From positions 1-23,986 of IMG/VR virus record IMGVR_UViG_3300029624_000095: DNA of 23,986 nucleotides; one strand, written 5' to 3'. Numbering within the stretch: the first letter of the stretch is position 1; each line of letters opens with the position of its first letter. Positions 1-7,725 of the stretch are shown piece by piece. Both the position numbers and the translations under genes were made by a program. The DNA is from a virus. Below the pieces are notes generated by a model. The model saw only the letters and a program-made list of their open reading frames with translations, was not told the origin of the DNA and ran no database searches.

Positions 1-18
1 CTTGTTTACCAACAAAGC

Positions 19-735
19 CTAGTGGTCGGAAAATTCCAGAGATGAATTCTCTTTTCGGGCAACGTTGGCCACAAGCTGTCTAATGGCTTTCGTCTTATCG
101 TCCATGTCTTCCACGGTCGCCGATATTGAACTGGCATCCAGTCGGCCTTCTGCTATCGCTTTCTTTACCGCCCGTAGCCGCGTGTGTCCGTCTACCAACT
201 GGAACTTACCCGGATTGCCAGGATCGGGGCGCACTGTAATCGAATGCAATAACCCTTGCTCCACTACAGAGTCCGCTATATTTTGAACCGTCTCTGGATC
301 ATAAGACTTGCGAATCTGGCTTTCCTCAGTAATCAAATCAATATCCAGCTCTACCGTTTCACCGCGTAGCAAACTGGTCTTGATATTCTTGATGTCTTCT
401 TTTGTGATTTCCAGCTTTTCCGCACCCTTCGGGGGAGACTCAATGATATTCTCCGGCACCTTCTTTTCCAGTGCAGCGTATAGCTTAGTTTTCGACGGCT
501 CATAAATCGGAGCCCGCTTCAGGTCTTCGTGTAGCTTCATAACACTGTCTACAAACACCGGTTTGCTGACTGCTGCTATACGCCTGGACATATTCGCGAA
601 CGCCTGAACCGCTTCTTTTTGCTTTTTGTCGTCTGTATTCTTGACGTCGCTTGGATTCACCCACTGCTTGCGCCGAAACGTTTTACCGCCCCGCTGCACG
701 GTTGTCCACACCTGTACTTTGTTGGTCTTATTCAT
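19..735 (-). CDS. ParB-like nuclease/partition-fold protein, possibly shortened at the C-terminus
   Basis: This 238-residue protein has the ParB N-terminal fold at about residues 127-228: a D-x-D-L-I opening strand, an R-K-S-Y-D-P-E-T segment, and the signature G-H-T-R-L-R-A at 183-189, which in the family lines the CTP/nucleotide or nuclease site. In phages such domains are often DNA-binding or nuclease modules rather than true partition proteins. Residues 7-28 carry a basic G-K-T-x5-W-V-x-P module shared with three neighbouring enzymes. The start overlaps the helicase stop by 8 nt (ATGAATAA), so translation is probably coupled. The reading frame stops at a TAG just after the N-x-x-R box (225-228), where relatives usually continue with a helix-turn-helix region, so it is either a minimal domain protein or prematurely ended. 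Fold assignment is solid; function is inferred. Confidence 0.85.
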   Translation of the reverse strand: MNKTNKVQVWTTVQRGGKTFRRKQWVNPSDVKNTDDKKQKEAVQAFANMSRRIAAVSKPVFVDSVMKLHEDLKRAPIYEPSKTKLYAALEKKVPENIIESPPKGAEKLEITKEDIKNIKTSLLRGETVELDIDLITEESQIRKSYDPETVQNIADSVVEQGLLHSITVRPDPGNPGKFQLVDGHTRLRAVKKAIAEGRLDASSISATVEDMDDKTKAIRQLVANVARKENSSLEFSDH

Positions 736-2878
736 ACTTGGCCTGCCAGGTCAGTTCGCTGATTTGTTCGGGCCGCGCAATAATCGGCTTACCCATTTGC
801 TCATTTAGAAATTCCATGACATACTCTGGATTTGACTTTGCCACGGATGAAAGGTTTTTGCCCGAATACTCCCCGAAACCTGGACCTAACTTTGCATCCG
901 GCATCGCGTTTTCTTGAGTCACTGCGAAGTTCCCGTCTTTGTCCTTTGGAATGTAAGTCGAGTACATGCTGGTCGCCCGCGCAATCGGTTGCTCTATGAT
1001 AGGCTTGCCCCGCTTCATTAGGTTGCGCTTCTTATTCACTGCTGCTGACTTTGTTGCCTGACTGCTGTCGAAACCGCCAGGAGTCTTGTCAGCCACTACT
1101 GGAAACGGGCCGGTCTGTGCCTGTTGACTCTGGATGCGCTCAATGTATTCCTGCTGTGCGTTTTCAGGTAAATCGACCACCTGCTGCAACTGCTCATCGT
1201 TCAACCTTGCATACTCCCCGGATACCGACGCGCCCAGCGTTTGCATTTTCCCGGCAATGATTCCCGCGCCCCAACTGTCTACGCTATGCTTGGTCAGCAG
1301 CACTTCAATTTCAGCAGGCGACTTCGTATTCAGCCTGTTCACGCGCCCGGCCATCTGGACAAACTGCATGGCTGAAAACGGTGGACTCAATATGACTTCC
1401 TTTCGTGGTGCAATGCCCTGGGAATCGTCCAGTGATATACCGGTGCCGCCGGATTGTGGCGTTGTCAAAAATACCTGGACTTGCCCTTTCTGGAAAGACT
1501 GGACCGCGTCTTTCGATTTGCCTTCGCCGTAAAAACCGGCGTAAGTTATTCCTTTCTCTTTCAATCGCGCTTCGATCTCTTGCAGCGTCCCCGGCGACGT
1601 CAGTTTGTCGCTGCTGGTTTCGCCCATGAACTTAATGTCGCTGTCATTGATCCGGTCAGCAAAGACCACTACCTGCTTTCCTTCCTGCACGCCCTTCTCT
1701 ATCGACTGGACCGCTGCGTCTACTTTCATTGCTTCCACGGCTCTGCGAAGAGCCAGCAGGCCCATTGCTTTATACTTGCCCTCCAGAAACTTGGAAACGC
1801 TGTCCAGCCCGTCTTCATATCGCTTTTGCAGTTCAAGGTATTGCTTTTCGTCTTCCGGGCTTAACTGAACCGTACGCATATTCATTGATACGTTGGCCAT
1901 TGAAACTTCCCGCTTGCTGGCCAGTCCGTCTTTAGTAAGCGAATCAAAGAAGCCTTGGAGCCGCTTTGCGTATTCTTTGGCCCCTACCTTTCGCACCCAG
2001 TACGCTGATTCTTTCTTTTCTGCTACCTGCTGCTGGTAGCCTAACTGGTTCATAGTCGCGTCAAAGGAAAGGCCCAGCCCATTGCACACATACTCTATGT
2101 GCTCCGCTTTGTCCATCGGGGTCGCCGTGAAGTAAACCTTGTGCTTGGCTTTATCTGCCAGAGCCATACCAGCTTCTTGCTTTTTGGACTTGTTTTTCAT
2201 ATTGTGGGCTTCATCAAACACAACGAGCCCTGGCCTGCTATCTGCAAACTTTGCCAGTGCAGTGTACGTCATTGCGTACACTCCGGGGCCGCTCAGGTCT
2301 TTCTGGCTCTTTGCATAGGTTACTTCAGTGCCCAGCCTGGCCGCGCCGCGAATAATCGCATTCTCAATTATTGCTTCGTTTTCAGTTACAACGAAAACTG
2401 TTTCTGTTGGATTGTCGCGGCTGTATTGCTCCGCTAACGCTAACTCCTGAAGAGTCTTCCCGGTGCCGGTGCCATCAAAATTGAAGACTCCCGGCATTCC
2501 CTGTTCAAATTTCTCCAGCGCCAGATTGACAAAGTCTTTTTGATGCTGTCTTAAAATTCCTGCAATATCACTGGATAAGTGATTTTTTTCAGGTAGCGAA
2601 GTGATTGATTCTCTTCCGACAAGGACTCCGTCTCTTCGGTATTGCTCAAAGAAATCTCTTCTGTCGCTACTTCCATATTCAAGGGTAGATCCAGTTCCAC
2701 TTTCTCCAGAAACTCCGGGTTTTGAATCAGCGTCAGAATATCCGCCGCGTCCTGTATTTGTTTTTCCTTGCTCATTGGCTTCCTCCCCTGTATTGACGTA
2801 TCGAATTGCGTACGTAGTTTTGCCCGTCTTTGGATTTCGGACGGGCACTCTCTTTGCTACTTTACCGGGAACGCTCAT
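728..2878 (-). CDS. SF2 (SNF2/DEAH-type) helicase
   Basis: A 716-residue superfamily 2 helicase. Visible motifs in order are Walker A D-G-T-G-T-G-K-T (135-142), Walker B V-F-D-E-A-H (220-225), motif III T-A-T-P (251-254), and motif VI Q-M-A-G-R-V-N-R (508-515), with G-G-T-G-I (477-481) as motif V. It should couple ATP hydrolysis to movement on DNA or remodelling of DNA-bound proteins. Residues 10-30 carry the short G-K-T-x5-Y-V module shared with neighbours, followed by a Gly/Ser-rich linker (36-70) before the core. The start ATG lies 2 nt after the stop of the upstream small gene and has only a weak ribosome site, suggesting coupled translation. A second, out-of-frame ORF with a strong ribosome site lies within codons 35-109. 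The phage role is unknown; in other phages such helicases occur near virion genes and may be injected. Confidence 0.93.
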   Translation of the reverse strand: MSVPGKVAKRVPVRNPKTGKTTYAIRYVNTGEEANEQGKTNTGRGGYSDADSKPGVSGESGTGSTLEYGSSDRRDFFEQYRRDGVLVGRESITSLPEKNHLSSDIAGILRQHQKDFVNLALEKFEQGMPGVFNFDGTGTGKTLQELALAEQYSRDNPTETVFVVTENEAIIENAIIRGAARLGTEVTYAKSQKDLSGPGVYAMTYTALAKFADSRPGLVVFDEAHNMKNKSKKQEAGMALADKAKHKVYFTATPMDKAEHIEYVCNGLGLSFDATMNQLGYQQQVAEKKESAYWVRKVGAKEYAKRLQGFFDSLTKDGLASKREVSMANVSMNMRTVQLSPEDEKQYLELQKRYEDGLDSVSKFLEGKYKAMGLLALRRAVEAMKVDAAVQSIEKGVQEGKQVVVFADRINDSDIKFMGETSSDKLTSPGTLQEIEARLKEKGITYAGFYGEGKSKDAVQSFQKGQVQVFLTTPQSGGTGISLDDSQGIAPRKEVILSPPFSAMQFVQMAGRVNRLNTKSPAEIEVLLTKHSVDSWGAGIIAGKMQTLGASVSGEYARLNDEQLQQVVDLPENAQQEYIERIQSQQAQTGPFPVVADKTPGGFDSSQATKSAAVNKKRNLMKRGKPIIEQPIARATSMYSTYIPKDKDGNFAVTQENAMPDAKLGPGFGEYSGKNLSSVAKSNPEYVMEFLNEQMGKPIIARPEQISELTWQAKYE
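2551..2775 (-). CDS. Candidate nested (out-of-frame) small acidic protein inside the helicase gene
   Basis: This 74-residue reading frame lies wholly inside the helicase gene in another frame of the same strand. It has a better ribosome site than its host gene: GGGGAGG, six bases, then ATG. The product is acidic (about 16 Asp/Glu against 6 Lys/Arg), has no Gly-rich or low-complexity look, and starts with a probable amphipathic helix (M-S-K-E-K-Q-I-Q-D-A-A-D-I-L). By contrast the helicase frame over the same bases encodes a Gly/Ser-rich linker between its N-terminal tag and its ATPase core, which could tolerate overprinting. No family is recognised. A small acidic phage protein could be a DNA mimic or an inhibitor, but that is speculation. 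It could also be a chance ORF whose ribosome-like sequence is just the codons for Gly-Glu-Glu. Confidence 0.5.
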   Translation of the reverse strand: MSKEKQIQDAADILTLIQNPEFLEKVELDLPLNMEVATEEISLSNTEETESLSEENQSLRYLKKITYPVILQEF

Positions 2879-2880
2879 AG

Positions 2881-3090
2881 CTACACATCAAAGCCCGGTG
2901 GGTACATTCCTTTTACATCCTCCGCAAATAGCATTCCGACGTCTGCGTCGTCGTCTTGAACCATTTCAATGACTTCGCCTTTGTCTGGATTTGCTATTTT
3001 GGGGAACTTCTCAATTCTCGCTGCCTCTTCTTCGCTAAAAGCATAGTCTCCAGCAATCAGCGCGTCCATTAGCTCTTTGTCTGTTCTCAT
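2881..3090 (-). CDS. Small acidic protein of unknown function
   Basis: A 69-residue acidic protein. It starts with M-R-T-D-K-E-L-M-D-A-L, has a Glu-rich helix (F-S-E-E-E-A-A-R-I-E), an acidic D-D-D-A-D run and a C-terminal P-P-G-F-D-V. The ATG overlaps the stop of the upstream kinase gene (ATGA), and the helicase starts two bases after its own stop, so it sits in a coupled kinase/small protein/helicase operon. There are no cysteines, membrane segment or recognisable domain. A role as an adaptor or antidote for the neighbouring zeta-like kinase would fit the position, but nothing in the sequence shows it. Confidence 0.8.
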   Translation of the reverse strand: MRTDKELMDALIAGDYAFSEEEAARIEKFPKIANPDKGEVIEMVQDDDADVGMLFAEDVKGMYPPGFDV

Positions 3091-4133
3091 TTTCCTACCT
3101 TCCTTTTCATTCTTTTGTTCAGATTGTTATACATTGCAGAGTCACCTATAGTAACGTCGCCCGAATCCGTTTTCTGGACAATCATTTTCGGCGGCTGTCC
3201 AAACGGGACATTCGTATTGAATACCGCGTATTCATCCACTTTTTCAGCCACGGTAGCAAATGAATTAGGGATTGTTGGAAACGCGCCCGACAGGACATTT
3301 AGAGGCACATACCGCCCTGTCCGCTCGGCGCGTTTCTTAGCCCGGCCTATTGCAACTTTAGCGTCAATGTCGGCCATGTAAAGTTTTACCTTGTAACCTT
3401 GCTCTTCCAACTTATCCAGACTTTTCAAATAGGAACCTGGGTCTTTGCCGGTGCCATCAATTATGAGATTCTTTCGCTGCTCTATTGCCTTCGCCCGCGC
3501 CCGCTTTACCAGCATGGAGCTTTCTTCATGGACCATTGCAGCAGAACCTTTGTAATTATTTTTCACGCCTACCCGGTATTCTGGAATGCGCTCTTTTACC
3601 GCGTCCGCGTCCGCAATTACAAACTGCGATTTATCTACTCCCAGAGCCCGAACCATGCTGGATTTTCCCGATGCCGGGCCGCCCATCATAAACACAGCTA
3701 CCGGCTGCTGACCTTCTGGAACAGGTGGGACTTTGTTCAGAATTTCATTGACTATTTTCTGGTGCAGTGCAGCCCGCTCTGGCTTAAATACTCCGTCTTC
3801 CTGTTTGTGTGCATCCAGAGTAGATTTGGGCATCCCTTCCATTTTGGTTTTCCATGTACCGCGAAACGGTAGCAAAGTCCGCAACGGCTGCCCGGACATA
3901 ATGGATGCGTATTCGATTTGAATTAGTCCCTGCACATAAGATTCAGATTTCAGCTTTGTATCTGGGGCCACCCATCGAGTAGACCAGTAAGACGTCCCGT
4001 CTTTACGCTGCACCTTGACTTTCTTTGGTACTTTCGCCACGGCTGCTTTTATCAAGCTGCCCTTGAAAGGAATAACTGTGTAGTAAACTAACATTGTATT
4101 GACTTCAGCTCTGTCTTTGTAATTGCTCTGCAA
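3087..4133 (-). CDS. Zeta-toxin-like P-loop kinase
   Basis: A P-loop kinase of the zeta-toxin family. It has Walker A G-G-P-A-S-G-K-S at 151-158, then I-A-D-A-D-A-V-K (173-180), a V-H-E-E-S-S segment and a D-G-T-G strand end, as in zeta toxins, which phosphorylate UDP-N-acetylglucosamine; other members of the fold modify other small molecules or RNA. The N-terminal about 130 residues are not toxin-like and contain the module G-T-S-x5-W-V-A-P (46-57) also seen in nearby enzymes. No epsilon-type antitoxin is recognisable next door; the following gene encodes a small acidic protein. The start is uncertain: the first ATG overlaps a plus-strand ORF, and M14 (ATG at 4094) would avoid that overlap; neither has a strong ribosome site. 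Family assignment is firm, substrate unknown. Confidence 0.88.
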   Translation of the reverse strand: MQSNYKDRAEVNTMLVYYTVIPFKGSLIKAAVAKVPKKVKVQRKDGTSYWSTRWVAPDTKLKSESYVQGLIQIEYASIMSGQPLRTLLPFRGTWKTKMEGMPKSTLDAHKQEDGVFKPERAALHQKIVNEILNKVPPVPEGQQPVAVFMMGGPASGKSSMVRALGVDKSQFVIADADAVKERIPEYRVGVKNNYKGSAAMVHEESSMLVKRARAKAIEQRKNLIIDGTGKDPGSYLKSLDKLEEQGYKVKLYMADIDAKVAIGRAKKRAERTGRYVPLNVLSGAFPTIPNSFATVAEKVDEYAVFNTNVPFGQPPKMIVQKTDSGDVTIGDSAMYNNLNKRMKRKVGK

Positions 4134-4134
4134 T

Positions 4135-4431
4135 ATGATCTCAGATAGCGAGCTTCTAAATTCTCAGTGCATACAATCCCGCGACCGTTTGCAACAACTA
4201 ATTCAATCCGCATTTCTGTCTGGCCAGATAGAACAGGTCAGAGACCGCAAGTCTGGAGCCAGAGCGTTTTCCATTCGAGTCGATCCAGATAACATTGATC
4301 CCGATGAACTGGAAGCGAAACTGAAGCAAATCAAACATGCCGCGCAAGAATACCGGAGCCTACGCGCCCGCGAAAAGAAAGTGCTGGATCAGGTAGAAAA
4401 GGCCCGCGTCATTCGTGACAGTCTTTATTGA
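4135..4431 (+). CDS. Plus-strand coiled-coil small protein
   Basis: This is one of only two plausible plus-strand genes, filling about 275 bases that contain no minus-strand frame. The product (98 residues from this ATG; 102 if the ATG at 4123 is used) is mostly helical. A Gln/Arg-rich first half (D-R-L-Q-Q-L-I-Q) is followed by a segment F-S-I-R-V-D-P-D-N-I-D-P-D-E-L-E and a charged C-terminal coiled coil (L-R-A-R-E-K-K-V-L-D-Q-V-E). It starts divergently from the zeta-like kinase and runs tail-to-tail into the RecU-like gene with a 23-nt overlap. No ribosome site is visible at either ATG, so the start and even expression are uncertain. I recognise no family. It could be a moron-like insertion or a regulator of its divergent neighbour. 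Confidence 0.6.
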   Translation: MISDSELLNSQCIQSRDRLQQLIQSAFLSGQIEQVRDRKSGARAFSIRVDPDNIDPDELEAKLKQIKHAAQEYRSLRAREKKVLDQVEKARVIRDSLY

Positions 4432-4930
4432 TCCAGTGCATGAGCCTATCAAGCGGCCAATACATTCCTTCTCGAATATGCTTCACTCTCTGCATTACAA
4501 ACATAGCGTCGGCCTTTAGCTGATCTATCGGCACCGACTTCCGGTTCATTCCCAGCCAACCCGCGACCGCTTCCGGGGCCAGCACAGCCACAAATTTGTC
4601 AGTGCTGTTCTGAACCTTCACGATAAAGAAGGCCCGCGCCCCGGCCCGCGCCCACTTCTTTAGATTGTCTACCTGGCCGTCGCGTGTATCACTCCCCCAA
4701 CGGATCTTGGAAAGTGGGAACGCCTGCGTAGACGCATGATACTTGGCCTCGAAACAATAAAGCTGGCCCTGCGTCATCCAGAAAGCATCGAATGGCTTTT
4801 CAGATATTGAATGAAATCCGTCTCTGGTACCGGGGCTGTCGGCAATCTTGTACCATTGCGATTGCGGATCTACCAGCAATGCAGATTTCCTTAACTCAGT
4901 TAAGAACTGCTGTTCTTTCGCCGCTGCCAT
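4409..4930 (-). CDS. RecU-like Holliday-junction resolvase (PD-(D/E)XK nuclease)
   Basis: This 173-residue protein matches the layout of RecU-type junction resolvases, which cut four-way DNA junctions. Visible features are an N-terminal helix (K-E-Q-Q-F-L-T-E-L), S-P-G-T-R-D-G-F, a nuclease core with P-F-D-A-F-W (D48), C-F-E-A-K (E61, K63), and then Q-x-x-x-L-K-K-W-A-R-A-G-A-R-A-F-F-I-V (86-104), the usual helix and strand after the active site. Phages use such enzymes to resolve recombination intermediates before packaging. Its start lies 35 nt inside the 3' end of the metallopeptidase gene, and its 3' end overlaps the plus-strand gene. The C-terminal 60 residues are less typical. The nuclease fold is clear, the exact substrate inferred. 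Confidence 0.82.
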   Translation of the reverse strand: MAAAKEQQFLTELRKSALLVDPQSQWYKIADSPGTRDGFHSISEKPFDAFWMTQGQLYCFEAKYHASTQAFPLSKIRWGSDTRDGQVDNLKKWARAGARAFFIVKVQNSTDKFVAVLAPEAVAGWLGMNRKSVPIDQLKADAMFVMQRVKHIREGMYWPLDRLMHWINKDCHE

Positions 4931-6362
4931 TTTCCGCGCCGCCTATTTTTGCGAATGCGTCTCTAATGCTGTTGAATGCTTTCTGGAGTCGGGACAAATC
5001 TTTGCTGGCCCGCTCCGGCGTTATGATTTGAGTCTCCACCGTCGTCCGCACTTCCAGGCTCCCTGGCTCATACCAATGAGTCGTAACGACGGTCTTGCCT
5101 GCTTTGTTCAAGCGTCGATGCGTCACTGGAAACTTGCCCAGCCTTTTCTGTGCTGCCAGTCGCTCCATAGCCGGGGCATCAATAAAACCTGCCTTGTTCA
5201 AAGGCACTACTGCATTTTTTAGATGGCCCTGAAGTATTTGCACATACGTCTTATGCCCTGACTTATGCAAAACTCGATGCGGTACACTGTCCGGTAGCTG
5301 AATCTTGACTTTTGGCACAACGACCGGCATTTTTGCTTTCCGGAGCTTCACCTGGCCGTTGCCTGTTCGCACGGCTGCTGTCACGTCTTCGCCCATCAAT
5401 GCTCTGTAGTAACGCCCATACTGTCGCTCTTCCTTCGTCCAGGTAGACTGCACGGAACTTTTTTGCAGCACATAGCTGAAAATCATGCTCATGCACTTGT
5501 CAGCTTCCGGCCACTGCTTGCGTAGAATATCCCGATACCCACTGGAAAGGATCATGCCTTTCATGCGCCACATGTACAGGGTGCAGAATAGCTCCGCTTC
5601 GTTTTCATAATCCCACGGTGCCGTGAAAATACCTGGCTTCTCATCCATCTTTTCCAACGATTGATACAGCTCCGCGACCAATTCCTTGCAATGGTCATCC
5701 AGTCGGTTGTCCAGATACACATGGCCCAGCTCATGCAAAAACTCTTCCACGGGGTCCGACGGGTCGATTATGTAAACGTGAACGCCCAGACTGAATGCCC
5801 GCGCATGGTTCTTTCGGTCTTCCGGAGTCTCCTGCTGGAATACCAGAATGACCGGATGCTCTGGAAGCATAAATGCCGGAACTGTATTCAACCGGTTCAG
5901 GCAATTCATGGTCTGCTTGATTAGATCCTTTCGCTCTTCAATCCATGTGTCTTTGGTTTCATTGCGAATAATCAGCGACCGCTTGACCGGCTCCAGCTCT
6001 TGCTCTGCCTGCTCTTCACCGTACTGACTCACATCGCTGACAATGATACACTCCCCGGTCCAGTGCCTCCGGAGCTTTGTACTACTCCAGTACTTCGGCT
6101 TGTCTTCGCCTGGAGCCAGCAGATAGAGCCCGTTCAAGTCTTCGCCCACTACCAGAAACGTACAGGGCTTTCCGTCGATCATTAGATGGGCCACTGTAGG
6201 GAAACCGTCCTGCACGGCTTCCTGAACGTTGTCGATACTGTAATTGCTACCGTACAGGTTAGGATCGAATGCCAGTCTTTCTTTCAGATCCGAATAGTTC
6301 TGAAATTCACGGACCAGAGCTTTCAATAGCTCCATCTTTACCTGTGCTTGTTTCTTCTGCAT
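4896..6362 (-). CDS. HExxH zinc metallopeptidase-like protein with C-terminal shared module
   Basis: A 488-residue protein with a zincin signature, E-E-F-L-H-E-L-G-H (H210, E211, H214), followed by a helix and an acidic E-N-E-A-E segment (253-257) that could supply the third zinc ligand. The N-terminal 110 residues form a separate beta-rich domain ending K-Y-W-S-S-T-K-L-R-R-H-W. The C-terminal half contains K-A-G-K-T-V-V-T-T-H-W-Y-E-P (about 419-433), the tag-like module found at the N-termini of the ParB, helicase and kinase neighbours. It follows the MuF-like gene by one base and has a good ribosome site (AAGGAAGGA). In phages such peptidases near head genes act in prohead maturation or are injected with DNA. 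Which applies here is not visible. Confidence 0.82.
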   Translation of the reverse strand: MQKKQAQVKMELLKALVREFQNYSDLKERLAFDPNLYGSNYSIDNVQEAVQDGFPTVAHLMIDGKPCTFLVVGEDLNGLYLLAPGEDKPKYWSSTKLRRHWTGECIIVSDVSQYGEEQAEQELEPVKRSLIIRNETKDTWIEERKDLIKQTMNCLNRLNTVPAFMLPEHPVILVFQQETPEDRKNHARAFSLGVHVYIIDPSDPVEEFLHELGHVYLDNRLDDHCKELVAELYQSLEKMDEKPGIFTAPWDYENEAELFCTLYMWRMKGMILSSGYRDILRKQWPEADKCMSMIFSYVLQKSSVQSTWTKEERQYGRYYRALMGEDVTAAVRTGNGQVKLRKAKMPVVVPKVKIQLPDSVPHRVLHKSGHKTYVQILQGHLKNAVVPLNKAGFIDAPAMERLAAQKRLGKFPVTHRRLNKAGKTVVTTHWYEPGSLEVRTTVETQIITPERASKDLSRLQKAFNSIRDAFAKIGGAENGSGERTAVLN

Positions 6363-6363
6363 T

Positions 6364-7725
6364 TCAGTCCTTCCTTACTGGCTTCGGCTTCGCATCTTTG
6401 AAATACTCTCTATCACGTTTGTATATTCCTGCCCGCCTGTCAGCCTGTTTTTTGGCTTCCCTGTTTGCTACCTTTCTCTTTAGCCGATCCAGATAGTCAT
6501 CGTATTCAGTCGTCTGCTGGCCCAGCCCTGGAAGAGACTCCCCGCGCTCTTCCCGCTGCTTTGTATCCAGTGTTGCAATGCGTAAGTCTTTGTCCCATTT
6601 CTGGTCCGCTGGAAAGAACCGCTGTAGCCGCGCCCGGCCCCACGGATGCGCCGGAACGCATATTCTCCAGTCAGCTCTTTTGAATCCGACGTTGGATTTG
6701 CCCTGCCAGATAGCCAGGGAAGCGTAGGGATCGTCTGTAATACCCTGTGCTTTCAATGAATCGTCTACCGGGTCCACGACCGCGTCTTTTGGAATCATGC
6801 GAAGCACGGTCCCTTCCCTGGGATTGCAGAACTCGCATGTGCCGCCGGTAAAGACAAAATAGACCGGGTCGCCGTCCGTTGCCTGCGCTTCATATGCTGC
6901 CAGGTGGCCTATGCCATGTATCTGTGCCATTTCAGTATAGGCTACCCGCCTCCAATCGCGCTGTAGCTGCTCTGCATTCAAGTCGCGTAACTCCGGATTG
7001 TCTTCTTGCATCCAGTACAAATCGCTTGCTAACTGCTCCGGCGTTTTCCCGTCTTTGTGGGCAATGACTACCTGCTGCCGAATAGCTTCGCGCACGTCAT
7101 TGTCTACCCGCTGGACATACTGCGCCGCTTCGTTGTAAGCCTGATTGAATGCCCGCTTCTTTGTTCCGTCCAGCCTGTAATACTTTTCTAAATTGTCGAA
7201 TGAACCTGGAACATATCCGTTGAACTGCTCATCCAATATCTGATCGTATGATTTCTTGCCGTAGTACTTCATTTGCTTGCGCTGCATTTCTGCCTGCGCT
7301 GTGGCGAATGCCAGCAGCACACCGCGCACCGCAATGTCTTCGCTCATATTTTGCAAGTAGGGAGCCAGATACTCGCTGACTTCCCGCTCAAATTTCTGGT
7401 AGTCGGCGACCGTCATCGGCCTGCCCTGTCGATATAGACGCTGACCTTTGATCTCAAATGGAGAATGCGGGTCCGGGCCTTTGTCGTTTAGAATGATCCC
7501 TTTGTACTTTGCCGCCGTCGATTTGATCCAACTCCATACCGACGACTCCGCCTTTTCCAGCACTTTGGATTTCTTTGGCTTTGTCAGCTTACGTAGATCC
7601 GTCACGCCCAGGTTGCGAATCACCCCAGCAATGACGTTGTTGATTAGCATTTCCCCGACTATGGCCGCGTCTTCGGCCACGTCTTCGATATACTGAATGC
7701 GTAGGTCTCCGTCGTATCCGCTCAT
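6364..7725 (-). CDS. MuF/SPP1 gp7-like head morphogenesis protein
   Basis: This 453-residue protein (from ATG 7725, which has AGGAG four bases upstream and forms an ATGA overlap with the preceding gene) looks like the MuF/SPP1 gp7 minor head family. It has a long helical N-terminal half, a conserved R-R-V-A-Y-T-E-M-A-Q-I-H-G-I-G-H-L-A-A-Y-E helix, then F-T-G-G-T-C-E-F-C-N-P-R-E-G-T (C297, C300) and a C-terminal P-A-H-P-W-G-R-A-R-L-Q-R motif replacing the usual P-x-H-P-x-C-R-C. The last 70 residues are highly charged. Such proteins bind the portal and enter the host with DNA in some phages. Unusually, it lies more than 8 kb from the portal gene, separated by lysis and accessory genes. It heads an operon of enzymes. 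Confidence 0.85.
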   Translation of the reverse strand: MSGYDGDLRIQYIEDVAEDAAIVGEMLINNVIAGVIRNLGVTDLRKLTKPKKSKVLEKAESSVWSWIKSTAAKYKGIILNDKGPDPHSPFEIKGQRLYRQGRPMTVADYQKFEREVSEYLAPYLQNMSEDIAVRGVLLAFATAQAEMQRKQMKYYGKKSYDQILDEQFNGYVPGSFDNLEKYYRLDGTKKRAFNQAYNEAAQYVQRVDNDVREAIRQQVVIAHKDGKTPEQLASDLYWMQEDNPELRDLNAEQLQRDWRRVAYTEMAQIHGIGHLAAYEAQATDGDPVYFVFTGGTCEFCNPREGTVLRMIPKDAVVDPVDDSLKAQGITDDPYASLAIWQGKSNVGFKRADWRICVPAHPWGRARLQRFFPADQKWDKDLRIATLDTKQREERGESLPGLGQQTTEYDDYLDRLKRKVANREAKKQADRRAGIYKRDREYFKDAKPKPVRKD

